DNA of 64,000 nt. Origin: Mya arenaria. Lineage: Eukaryota > Mollusca > Bivalvia > Myida > Myidae. A program made the translations under genes and the position numbers. Location: assembly GCF_026914265.1 (NCBI RefSeq), contig NC_069130.1:3804001-3868000 (forward strand), given 5' to 3'. Shown here piece by piece: positions 23,272-34,700 of this stretch. Below the pieces are notes generated by a model, which had not been told where the DNA came from, ran no database searches, and was given only the letters and a program-made list of their open reading frames with translations. Numbering within the stretch: the stretch's first letter is position 1; each line of letters opens with the position of its first letter.

Positions 23272-23468
23272 GAAGTAGAAATTTAACAGCCTGTTAAGGA
23301 TTTAACACTGGCGTTATGGACATAACGCTGACATAATTTAACGGCAGCGTTAAGTCTCTTTAAGCAACAGGATTTTAACGGAGCGTTATCTTACGCTCCG
23401 TTAAGGATTTAACGGACTATTAAGGTAACGTAGCGTTATATTTAACAGAGGTTTTGAGCAACCGGCCC
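23272..23468. promoter_or_regulatory. Right subterminal region with TAACGG boxes
   Basis: Four TAACGG/CCGTTA boxes plus several near-matches (AACGCT, GCGTTA) occur in the last 200 bp of the transposon, ending in the right inverted repeat. It mirrors the left end and would be the upstream region of the minus-strand Myb-like gene. Confidence 0.6.
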
Positions 23469-23954
23469 CTGGATTCTGCAATCACAGCCTCTGTTTGTTT
23501 GTATATGTAGTAGCAAGACAACATCTTTGTGTTGGATTTAACGATGTATGTATCAAAACAGGTGTTATTTTGATTCTAAAGCAAGCATTTGTCTTTTGTT
23601 TAGTGAAACAGGGAGTAAGTATAGTATCGTTTGTTTTGAAATATTTCACATTTAAGAAGTGCTGGTAAATGAATCTCACGCTAAAACTCTTCAGAAAGAT
23701 AATTTGCCTGTATAATACATTTTAGGACTAATGTGGGTTTGAACGTTTGCAAACCGATTCTGATAGCAATATCCAATTTCATATTTTGAATTTAAATTAG
23801 ATATAGATAGGAATGATATTATTGTATGTCCCTGGGTTAGCCGTATCGCTTTGCTTTTGATATTTGGGTCAGTACACTATATTACAGCAAGTCGCTATGC
23901 TGTCAGACGTATTGTCAGTAATTAAAAAAAAGCATATTTGCTTTATTTCTATTC
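23469..23954. other. Spacer right of the transposon
   Basis: AT-rich sequence beginning with the CTG target duplication. No gene or repeat is supported. Confidence 0.4.
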
Positions 23955-25570
23955 GAGATTCAAGGTATACATATGATCAATGTTTACTTTACTCATTTAC
24001 ATTCGCTTAGTTCGAATGTAGAATTGCTTGTTTAAACAGCGAAGTTACTGCATGCTGTTATTATGACGTAAACGTCGTCCACATAGCAAATACTTTTGTT
24101 CAGGTCCCCAGGTTCCTGTATAATTAAATTTGTTTTGTCGTCGGCTCAAAATGTTTTTGTTAATTTCATTTATGCACAAATACAATAACTTATAATACAA
24201 AGGCGTTGAACGCGTTTTGAAAACCTTTGAAGCTACAGAAATGTCTTCCTATGTTTTGTTGTATCCAATTTTTTGCCAATTGGACAGGCGTTGAAGAGTT
24301 CTGAAAATAAACGTCTTGAAAACTTCAGTAAGTCTCCACATGAAAAAATAAAAGAGAGGCAAATATTTGCTGTTCATTGAATCAATAACTGGTTAAACCA
24401 GTATAGCTGTTATCAGGGGAGAGTACACCTTGAAGTTTCAATACGACTGCGTTTCAATCTTTAAAGACGGCCTAATCGAGGTGATTTCAATTTGTACATC
24501 GGGCCAGTATTTGTATGCATCTGACTTACTGTATGAGTTTACTTGGTATCAAATAGGAAAACATTTAATTGTAACTTACATGTTACTTATGCCGATCTGG
24601 ATTTTCTGTGACTTAATATTCAATACTTTATACAGAAGTTTACATGTCTAATAGCAAGAAGCAAAATCGTTTTCTGAAAACAATATATTTACGTCAGCAG
24701 ATGAATCAAGAAATTGGTCTGTGTTAAATAAAACTTTACAGACCTATATCATGTTCCTAATGGGTGCATACATGTAAGTGTGTCTTACGGTGTGAACTAT
24801 TAAACACAGCATTTATAAATTCTATATTGTGTTATTATATTTTCGTTCTGTTTTTCTTCCTAGTTTGTAAAATGATACTTTCATTCCTGGACTAAATGAA
24901 GACATACTTTTAAACCTTGTTAATGAGACCTATGCCAGATGGTTCTCTTTGCCTGACTTTATCATTTCTCTCAGAGCTAGCACCGTTGCTTCGGCTTGTT
25001 TCCTTTGTTTACAGATGATGTCGGTATCCGATCATTTAGGCCTTGATGTTTTTTAATTAGTAATGTTATTTTTTGCTTTATTCTTCATAGTTTTGAAGTC
25101 GATGTGTGTTATGATGAGACTTATATTAATTAATTAAGTAATTACTGATGAATGATGGGACGAGTGTGAGCTTATGGCCATGATAAGTTAAAGCCCCTTA
25201 GTAGACTCGGATTCCATTGAATTTTTGTTTCACTGACCGTAGCAAGGCGGTAATCCCATTTTTGTTGGGGTGTGGTTTCTGTATTTGTGGTTTTAATATG
25301 TGTATGTGTCTAGTTCATTGTCGTTAAGGCCTTTGCCGTATTACAGTATTAGGGTATGTTTTTGAATTGTCGACTCCTTGGCTTGTCCCAGTAGTTTTGA
25401 TTGCGTTATTTTCTTAATAAAAAAACGCAAAATATATCATGGTTGTCCAGATTGTTTTAGTTCAGGGCTAACAATAGACAGCCGTTTAAGCTTAGTTAGT
25501 CTTGGGGCTCTCTACCAATCAGAAGGTAAAATAAAATCCCGTATAATCATCACTTTGTGGCCTAGAAGAC
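23955..25570 (+). repeat. Old diverged paralogue of the 44.97-47.64 kb sequence
   Basis: Collinear anchors are shared with the duplicated unit further right. Examples are AACAGCGAAGTTACT then GCATGCTGTT (24038 versus 45050), GTCGTCCACATAG (about 24074 and 45087), CGTCTTGAAAACTTCA (24311 and 45214), TATAGCTGTTATCAGGGG (24402 and 45304) and TTCAGGGCT (25460 and 47327). Substitutions and indels are many, so this copy is much older than the 8.9-kb tandem pair. The 73-codon frame at 24430-24651 has no domain and is not kept open in the paralogue. A degraded half of repeat R1 lies at 25150-25270. Confidence 0.75.
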
Positions 25571-25729
25571 CAATTAATCGTTTCAATACGTATGTTACTA
25601 TATATTGTAACACAAATGGCACGGGTTTGAGGTCAATATGCGGCTTTTTGCGGCATAATGCAATATCGGCCGACGCGTGCTAGGTATTATTTTCCCATAA
25701 TTGGCGAGTGAATAAACGCACGTGCAAAG

Positions 25730-26875
25730 ACACGTCATCAGCTATCAGTATCACGGCGTCGGAGTCCTTATCTAACAACCTTTTAGACTTTGATGGAAAG
25801 ATTAAAGCGAACAACATAACATTTGAAGATACGTTGAAGTTCGTTGACTCTTAGAAAAATACGGCGACAGTTTCGAAAACAAAAAGCGACGTAAAAAAGG
25901 TCAAAGAATGGCTGCGAACGGATGGGGAAGACAGTAAGTTATAGAACACCCCGGCAATTGAACTTGATATTTTATTGTCCCGTTTCCTTTTGGGTTTAAA
26001 AAAATACAAAATTTGGCGAAGAACTGGAGCTTACAACCATACAAAGAGTAATTTCATCGATCCGATGACATCTAGTGGTAAAGGGTTATTCTGAATATCT
26101 AACAACCTCATCAATGTTCTGCCACACGCTAGGCCAAAGATTTGAGAAGGGTCTTGGAAATAAGACCAACAGGGCTGACAGATTCACGGACGCGGAAATA
26201 CAGAAACTCCATTTTGAGCAACTTCTTGGACCCGGTAAGTCAAAAACTGCACTGTGCCCCCCCCCCCCCCCCCTACGGCCTAAGATTAATAACATACGTT
26301 AGAATCATCTAAATATGCAGTAAATAACAACGAGAAAAATGTTTCCTCATATTTACTTATTAAAGGGAAGACAACATTCTGTTGATAAGTGTGTTTTCAC
26401 AGTTTTTAAATAAGTAAGTAAACGGTTTGGTAGCTATTTGTTTACATTGACACCGTTAAGTTTTTAAGTGACAATGCCAAGGGAGATAAGTGTAAAAGTT
26501 TTGTTCTATAACGTCCATAAAGCAAACGGTATTGAAATATATTTTTACTAGTCTGGACTTCCCTCCCCCAGACAAATATTTTTTACAATTGAGCTTCGTT
26601 TTTTAATTGTTCTTATCGATTTGTTTATTTTCAGAAAGTCTAAAGGCTCCCATTAGCACAACATGGTTGAATAACAAAATAGATTGAAAACACTCTGCAG
26701 AACATAAACAGTTATAAAAAAGTTCCATTGAGAGAAAATGTTGTTGATATTTCAATTGCACAAAGCCCAGGAGGAACTTTAAGTGTCTCTAATATACTGT
26801 CAAAACCTCAGACACTTTTCAGTGGATATACATTCAATCACCCTGAGAACATTGTGATCAGACTATGAGAAGAGA
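25730..26875 (+). pseudogene. Crypton-type DUF3504 (KIAA1958/ZMYM-like) relic
   Basis: One frame from 25731 reads TSSAISITASESLSNN, then FEDTLKFVDS, a TAG (25852), SKTKSDVKKVKEWLRTDGED, a second TAG (25942) and PAIELDILLSRFLLGLKK. This matches the N-terminal part of the DUF3504 domain found in Crypton-derived genes (KxxTKSDxxxxxxWL, ELDxLLxxFxxxxRK). After frame shifts it resumes at about 26110-26233 with the FxxxLGxRFEKGLGNK, TNRADRFTDAEI and LLGPG block, then a GTAAGT donor. A second block starts after an AG at 26635 (ESLKAPISTTWLNN), stops, and continues as a C-terminal tail with LFSGYTF (26700-26870). The Arg-His-Arg-Tyr part of the recombinase fold that should lie between these blocks is absent. 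Two stops, shifts and the missing core show it is dead. Confidence 0.72.
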
Positions 26876-27560
26876 AGGATCTGCTAACTGAATGTTGACA
26901 TTGGTTTGAAAACCATTATATTGAATTTAGTAAGACAAGGCGATGTATTATTAAGGAACAATAAACGGAAATTATTAAATGGCATATCCCATAATATTAC
27001 AATTTTAAGATATAAACAATGTTTCTGTTTGAGTATTTCTTCCCTGGCCACCGCAGTGTTTATTTACAACTGAACAAGCTACTAATTAGCCGCAGTTTTA
27101 ATTTACACTTAACCCCCCCCCCCCCCCAAAAAAAAAAAAAAAAAAAAATAAAAAAAAAAAACAATATCTATCATTTTTAAAAATAACCAGTTAACTTTTT
27201 TACTTAAATTTGATAAAGCTGCACTCTCACAGATTTTCCATTTTTACAACTTTTTTATTTTTGGTCTTGGAAAGGGCAAATTTTTGCGTATCTGCAAACC
27301 AATGATTTAAGAAATCAGATCGTAGATTTTCATATTTCTGTTCGAAAATTAATATGGCTTAAGTATGGCTTGTTATTTGTTGTACAGAATGGTTAAAATA
27401 CAACAAAGAATGAAACAAAAAACTAGGATATCTCTTCAACCTGTCAAAATTAATGTTCTAAGCTCTGTAAAAATAGCAAACTGATTTAGCCAAAAAAGTA
27501 ACTTCTGAAATGGTATTCTTAGTACGCTTAAAATGATGTTGACACATACGTATTAAAGAC
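26876..27560. other. AT-rich spacer with poly-C/poly-A tract
   Basis: No gene is seen. A C run followed by an A run sits at about 27114-27162. There is another C run inside the relic's intron at about 26257-26272. Confidence 0.6.
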
Positions 27561-27682
27561 GTTAATGATTGCTTGCTGCTCGCCATTATGCGATAATCGC
27601 CCGAAGATGTCCAATCCAACATTTCATTATGGAAATCTTCGGGCGATTATCACATAATGGCGAGCAGCAAGAAATCATTAAC
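27561..27682. mobile_element. Foldback (MITE-like) insertion
   Basis: The left arm (GTTAATGATT, GCTGCTCGCCATTATG, GATAATCGCCCGAAGAT) and the right arm are reverse complements over about 52 nt with few mismatches, around a central TCCAATCCAACATTTC. The paralogous sequence at about 47657-47680 runs from TTAAAGACG straight into TAATAATAGGATACAGCATG without the hairpin, which supports insertion after the old duplication. Confidence 0.8.
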
Positions 27683-27756
27683 CTCTAACAAATAGGAGAC
27701 AACATGTAAACTTACTATGCATTAAACAAGACTTTAAACTGTTAAGATAGATTATT

Positions 27757-28232
27757 CTAGCACACCGGATAGGCATTTCCGGTAAATTCAGCCGTGCTGA
27801 AAAACTCAATCTGGCATCACCCATGCCAGATCAGTCACGCGCTGTGACGTAATACTTTCAATTTCTTTTATTAAACACTTAATGTAACCATAGTTATGAG
27901 ATTTCAATAGATGAGATCCATTAACATTAACTTTACAAATATATTCCTTAAAAACAAAACAAAATAACCCTTAAAAGACGTGATAGCGACGGAACTTATT
28001 GACGTATGCAGTGAATACAAATTACTGCGAGTTATGACGTCAGTAAACATCATCGCACGCGCTTTTTGGTGATATGTAAAAAATCGCGCTTTCTTATGTA
28101 CTTTCTGCACAACAAATGTAATTAAAGGTATGCTAGAAAAATATCTATCATGTGTGTCCGTTACGGATAGAAAAATCCGACCCACGGGTTTGATTTTTCT
28201 ATCCGGAACGGACACACGTGACATATATTATT
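27757..28232. mobile_element. Probable non-autonomous insertion with terminal hairpin
   Basis: Compared with the paralogue at 47730-47760 (GTTAAGATAAATTATCTAAAAGCATCAGCATACG), this copy carries about 475 extra bases between AAGATAGATTATT and AGCATATGCATACG. The extra segment contains GCACACCGGATAGGC at its left and a strong inverted repeat at its right: 28148-28177 pairs with 28192-28221 (TGTGTCCG, GGATAGAAAAATC) around a 14-nt loop. Ends and target duplication are not resolved. A 106-codon minus-strand frame over it has no domain. Confidence 0.55.
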
Positions 28233-28394
28233 ATTAAGCATATGCATACGTTGTTCATAGTATCTCCCTTGAATACCGTTTTGTCTTGCATAATATGTCG
28301 ATTTAAAAATTAAGTTCTATGACATTATTTTTGCAACACTGAGGCATTGACTTGAATAGTTGTATTTATTATAAACTTGAGACCTAATACTCAT

Positions 28395-29175
28395 CGCCAA
28401 TCGTATGGGATAAGTTTGCGTAAACGTATGAAGTGAACAAACGTGCTCTGTATAAGGGTGAAAAAAGAGTAAAAAGTGTAGATAGCTTTGATTATTTTGG
28501 TATTGTATTTAAAACACTGGATTTTTTACTCAATCAAAGCACTTTAATTGGTCAAAGGATTAAAGGCATTAAACACATAACAAGATTTGAAATCTTTTGT
28601 TTTAAGTACGGTATGTCATTTATTTGATGCCTTTGTCTTTTTTTTTTTCAATTAAATTATGGATGTGAGTTATGGGGATTGAGTCAGTTAAAAATATAAC
28701 CGATATATTTGAAATTATGTAAAACATAATTACACACCAATATATCAATATCTGGACCAGTTGTGTATGACGACCTTGGGTTAGGTATTGTTTATTAATA
28801 GGTATATAGTAATTTTGCGTTTAATGTTTAGGATTTGTTAGGCAATGCAGGTTTCTCAGATATCTGGAATAACCCAATTAATATAAAATTAAAAAACAAA
28901 CATTTTAAAACAAACGTTATTAGATCAGTTAGCAAATATTGTAGTATAGATACTCTTTGTATAAAATGTGTTCAAAGAATGTAAAATGAACTTGTGTTTT
29001 CATTATATTTCGACAAACGTCCGAAAACTTACCGCTATCCTCGCTCCCTTTACGCATTAAACCTGGTAGAAACGACAGTAAGGAAATTGATCATAATCAT
29101 AACAAATGTCTTATATGCGGTTCTATAGATCTTGAAAAAAGAGTATCATTTTGAATTTGTTTGTTGAACCTGTGA
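28395..29175 (+). mobile_element. LINE fragment (copy 1), 3' part of reverse transcriptase ORF
   Basis: Broken frames match the region downstream of the reverse transcriptase core seen in the other copies: NKRALYKG, DSFDYFGIVF, LLNQSTLIGQRIKGIK, a GCELWGLSQ-like stretch, then GNAGFSDIWNNPI and a degraded KEYHFEFVC motif. The same segments appear at 47890-48440 and 56745-57620. Several stops and shifts show it is dead. Confidence 0.75.
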
Positions 29176-29540
29176 AATTATTCGGATTAAATATCTGAAG
29201 AAAACTTACTATATTAGATCAAGGTTTTATGGAATTCATACAATTAATTTGAAAAACGCAAACCCTATAAACTTGTTTGGTTATGTAAATATATACATGC
29301 ATAAAATGCAAGTCCAACCACATTTCTTGTGTTAACGCTTTACTTACATGAACTAATAATGCGATTTAATTTTGTATTATAAGATTGCTCTATTTCTTCC
29401 TTTGTTTTAGATATCAATCATGTACTTCATATATTTATACATATTCTATTGGTTGTCTAGTGATCATCAAATTTGTAAATAAAAATAATCATGTTACAAG
29501 AAACATTAAAATATTAGTATATGAAGCAGTATAGATTTTT

Positions 29541-29838
29541 GGCATTGCATGGTCTAGTAGTAATTCACTTGACTGTAAATCCAGGGGTCGCAGGTTCGAT
29601 TCTCCGCTGCAAGACTAAAACAATACCAATCGTCTTCCGGGATGGAAATTAAATGTTAGACCCGAATGACAGTGCTATACACTGGTACACGTTAAAGAAC
29701 CAGGGGTAGCTCTAACCAGGGGAACGTTCTGTTGATGCCCTTTGCTTCAAAAACGTATATTACAAACACTCTTATCGGAGCACTCACCGAAAGAGTATTG
29801 CCCTAGTGCGAGTGTAAATAAACTCACACACATTCCGG
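29541..29838 (+). mobile_element. tRNA-derived SINE, well preserved
   Basis: TGGTCTAGTAG fits the pol III A box (TRGYNNANNNG) and GGTTCGATTCT the B box (GGTTCGANNC). Between them TTGACTGTAAATCC resembles the anticodon arm of tRNA-Tyr (GTA). The body shares long blocks with the copy at 19711-20005: GTGCTATACACTGG, CACGTTAAAGAACCAGG, and a tail GTGCGAGTGTAAATAAAC then TCACACACATTC. Confidence 0.85.
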
Positions 29839-31747
29839 CATTACGAAAGTCACGTGATATACAAATTTTATAATGACGTCGTGTGCGCTAAATTTAGAAT
29901 AAACTTCGGATTTGGTGCATGTTTTTAATTTCGATAAATACATATTTTTATCATCATGAAAGCTAAAACATGTCCGAAAGGTTAAAAAAGTCATTTGGAT
30001 ATACATATATTTTGTTAAGTTAACATTACTAAAATATAACAAGGCTTTTTTACAATAATTCTGAATATTATTTTATGTCCGGAGACAATGAAATCGTTGT
30101 ATTTGTTTAAAACAATGCTTAAACAACAGGGGTCTAGTTTTTTATGAAGATTTATATTTAGATATATTTCAGTATACTAAATACAAACATATTAACATCT
30201 AGTGACGACAATAAAAGTGTTTTGAAATGCACACTAAATATCGCAAATAATAATCGATAATGAATAAACAATCCCGAATAAAAAAATTCTATTGAATACA
30301 ATATAGCTAGGTTAGTTGAGTTACTGCTGGAAATCTCTTCTCTTGTGTTAAAGACTTCGTAGAGACTACCCATTTTTTAATTTCTGATTTTACTATTTTG
30401 CTTCATCAACATTTCATACATAAAAATGCCCATGTTAAATTAAGGCAATAAATGATATGGGGTCGATAATTATCATCTGAACATCTACATTGAAAATATT
30501 CGTGATCTTTGGCCAATATAGTTTAAATAATGCAGAAGAAGGTAAACAAAGATGCATCTGATTTCCTTTTCATACATGTGACATACTCTTTGATTTTCTT
30601 ACGTAACGTTCCCTATCGTATGAAAGAAAACAACCACCATATCAATCTTACTCATCACCTTTATTCAAGTAGGATTTTTAGTACTTTCATTTTATTTTAA
30701 AATCTGTACTCACAATTGTTTAGAAATCACCTAAATACCAAAATTTTCAAATACATTTACCAAAGTAAACATATGGGTTAGGTTTTTTCCGGTATCTTCT
30801 CTGGTTAAACAATAAGAGGATACTATATAGCAATATAAGTAAAAACTGGTTTCTGTTTCGCCTGATCTCCAATTACACTCAAATTTTACGTCATTTTACA
30901 TCAGAAAGCGTATGCTATGAAAGGAAATATTTCGTATATTATTGTGCAAAAAGAGTTTTAATGCAAAAGTGTAACATTATTAGGTGTTGTTTGAGAAGAT
31001 CGGATTTGTAACACTATAAATCAAGAATGTATTGTAGTAGTGATTGTTTTTATTTTTAAATAATATTTGCATTTTCGTAAACAGAAAGTGAATTGAAGTC
31101 ACGTTTTACAATTAATTGAATATCTGTCTTGTTGGATAATTTTACAGGGGAAAGTCTGCCGCAAAAATATTTCATATTTTCGAAATACTTTTTTGGAAAA
31201 AAAAACGCAACGATCAGCGAAAATGTTTTGAATATGGTCTTAAAATAATCTAGCTAAATCATAAAAGAAACTAATTGCCACGTACGATATAAAAGTTTAA
31301 TGCAATCTACGGTTTTTTGCAACAAGCATTTTCTATTTGTTATTTTTTCAATTCAATTCCAAATTTCTGTTTTGAATACCAAGCTCCCCTTTACAACGAC
31401 ACAGTTTCTTTTCTTCTACTTTTGTTTACTCTCAGGACGATTTGAGCCGACACCTACATTTGATCTAAGAACATATTATAATAAACGATATGACAGTTAA
31501 CAATTCTACAATAAGAAGGCACCAACGTTGTATGTAAATAGTGTCATGTTTGAGAACTTCTTGCAAAACTGAGTTACAATTGACCGGTTATTGACATAAC
31601 AGGAAAGTATTATTAACTTACTAGAACGAAGACAAGCTCACCGGCACTTCGACTTTCATCATTTTCATTTAATTTTTAGTTTTATTCGTACGACTGTACA
31701 CCAACCATGGACATATAGATGTTATATTGAGAATTTTTGCTTTGAAA
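29839..31747. other. AT-rich upstream region of the receptor gene
   Basis: No exon, RNA gene or repeat is supported. The region just upstream of 31748 must hold the promoter and any non-coding 5' exon, but no distinct core promoter element stands out. Confidence 0.4.
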
Positions 31748-34700
31748 ATGGTTCAACATACATCGACGACATACCTTTCAGTAGTGTTGGTGTTTTTAGC
31801 ATTTTCGCCACATGTAAGCGTTGAAGCGGAGAACACGTTAATTGATCCGGAAGAGGGGTTTTACATCGACGAGGAAAATGGAGGAGAAATAAAGCGCAGT
31901 GCAGCATATGAAGAATACTATTATTATCTATCAGGTGTAAGGGTCACGAAATATAGACTAGTGGAGACCACACCATACGTTTATATTCCACCAACAACAA
32001 CAACAAAAGCTACATCGACGATGTCTACTACAACAATTCTGCCGCCTACGACGACTTCAAGCATAGTTTCGCTGACAACGTTATCTTCGCAACCAACATC
32101 TAACAGCGCTTCTACGACGCTCATGACAACTGCAACTAATCCGCTGCCGACTGCATCAACAACTCCACCTTCATCTCCTACGCCGACAACGGTGGCTCTA
32201 CCAAGTTTGTCATCACCAACAACGACTATATCAAATCCAACAATAACTACAACAGCGACAACTGAAACACCGTTAGCTACAACAACAAAAAAGACCGAGG
32301 ATATTTCTCTTACACACAAGAAACTATTGTATGAGGTCGAGTTAAGCGGTTATGATCCGAGAATACGACCGATTCAGAACCAATCACAGCCTATATATGT
32401 CAATACAAAATTCGTCGCGTTGAGTCTGATTGACTTTGACACCACCCGTCAACAATTCTCTATATTGGCGTACATTAGGATTGACTGGATTGACCACAAC
32501 ATCAACTGGAGGCCGAGGTTCTACAGCTTTACCACGTCCATGCGAGTACCGACCAGGCAGATATGGAACCCAAACCTGATTCTGCGGAAGGTAACGGATA
32601 ATAAATTTACAAAGAAAAACCTCATGAATAGATATGTAGTACGAGTATTTTAAAAGAGAAACTATCTGGTCAACAAGTACATAGCAGTTTAAAACTTTAC
32701 GTTGTTTTTAAAAAAAATAATCTTCCTACACCAGCATCAGAAGCACGCGGATGCAAACTGTCTCACAAATATGACTATTGACTATGACCCCCCCCCCCCC
32801 GTTGGGGCGTTTGGAAACTACAACATTTTAAAGTTCGTTACCAAATAATTTTAAACTTTCGAACATAGCTTTCACTTGTAAAATACGTTTCATACTGTAA
32901 TTTACGTTACTTCAAAACCTGCATTAATTTATGAAGAAAAACAAGCTTAAAAAACTGCATCGTTTTGATAATAAATCTTTAATTTGACATTAAAAACAGA
33001 CAGAACTGATGAATAAGGCATAATGTCAAGTTAAACTTTCACATTTATATTAAGTTACATCATCAGAAAAATATGTTGGCTGTTTATACATATTAAACAG
33101 ATAATGCCTACATTAAGCATATATCGTCATTTTGAAATCCTATCTATACAGTGATGTTTAAGGCACAAAAGCAAATTACAAATATAACTAAGAAAAGCAA
33201 TCACATTTTCTGATGAATGTGCATGTAGAATACGTTACTTTGTAAAAACTACGTTACAGACAAGTTGTTAAGTAAACAGGACTAGATTTATTAACTTCAA
33301 ACTTCGATCATGACATCATTAAATTTAAATTAAAGATATGTCACAAAAAATACTTATCTGCATATGAAATAATTTACTTAAAATTTTTATTTCATGACTT
33401 GACATTTTGATTCGGTAAGTCATAACATACCACTCAAATATATGTTATTTTAATGGACAAGAAATATCAATTACATATTTAAATGTGAATACTATTGCAT
33501 CTGTCAATTGTAGTTTACGTTACCAGTGTTAACAAGAATATCGTTAACAATGCAACGGGACAATATATATTATAATTGTACACAATATGTTAAAAATCAT
33601 AGTCTAGAAATTTGCTGTACAGACTCGTGTGTTCCTTTACATGCAGTTCTCTTACATGACATTAAATCAACTTGACATCTGTTAACAGTATGTGTCATAT
33701 ACGTGACAAATTGTAATGCTCATACATCTTACACGTTTACACTTTTTGAAAAATCATTCAATATAGATGCATTTTGAAAGACATTCTGCTATCAGTGAAG
33801 TCAAGTAACTTCATTTAATGTTCGTAATACTTTTAAAGATGTACTCTTATTCGAAATATGATTTACCACAAATAATACGATATTTTAATAAACCAAAAAT
33901 GATAAATAAGCGTCGAAAACAAATGTTCCTATAAAGGATACCGAGTGTAGATGCAGACCCAGACTCACGGTATTTTTTCCTTATGAGACGGAAATAGATC
34001 ACAGTAAATCTTTAGTACTCACAAATCTCAGAAAACTGAGTGTTAAGATAATAAATACACTATTTCAATCTTGTTAAAAGTAAATAATATTTTACAAAAA
34101 TGCATTATTGCGTTACAAAGTTTCAAATTCCAAAAGTAAAAGGTTTTTTACTCAAAATCTAGGTTTGTTATACATGTGTGTGTATTGATTTTGAATAAGA
34201 GTTTCATCTTAACAGATATGCTCGTAATAAAGCAACATCCTTTTCTAGTCTGTATCAGATTCATCTTTAAATACGATGTCAGGCATATAATCAAGCTCCT
34301 CTTCCTCGTCATCCTTTTCCGAGTCACTGTAATTTTCTTCTTCCCTAGTACACACAGTTTTAATAGCTTCTTGTGAAACAATCTTACTTCATGTCCACAC
34401 GTTTTCGATACGACTTGACATCTTACTTCATGTCCACACGTTTTCGATACGACTTGACACTTTATCCAACCACTTCATTTTATATCGAGTATTGCCAGAC
34501 GAACAATTAGTAGTTGGCCATGCATTGATAAGGGGTGCTCTACAACGCATGTTGATACTGTTATTGGAGTCTAGATAGAAACCTTGAGAACCTACATTCT
34601 TTTTTTGCAGAATGTGTCATATCTCAATCTGTTCACCTGTGTATATTTTGGTTTACCATTCAGCAGACAAAGCATTCGATTCTTTCAAAAATGTGACCAC

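Larger units (their letters stand above)
18278..23468 (+). mobile_element. Complete PIF/Harbinger DNA transposon, 5.19 kb
   Basis: The left end begins GGGCCGGTTGCTCAAAAC and the right end is its reverse complement; the inverted repeat continues through ACCTC and on to GTTA with one mismatch. CTG directly flanks both sides (18275-18277 and 23469-23471), matching the 3-bp CWG/TWA target-site duplication known for PIF/Harbinger elements. Inside are two convergent genes: a HARBI1-like transposase on the plus strand and a Myb/SANT-like gene on the minus strand, the standard two-gene layout. Trinucleotide repeats separate them. TAACGG/CCGTTA boxes are dense near both ends. A SINE lies in a transposase intron. 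Confidence 0.93.

Noticed and set aside
24430..24651. 73-codon frame with hydrophobic C terminus as a gene
   Set aside because: The homologous sequence at about 45.3-45.5 kb does not keep the frame, and no domain is recognisable.
31981..32319. 112-codon minus-strand Val-rich frame
   Set aside because: Antisense shadow of the Thr-rich coding region (ACN codons read as NGT/GTN).
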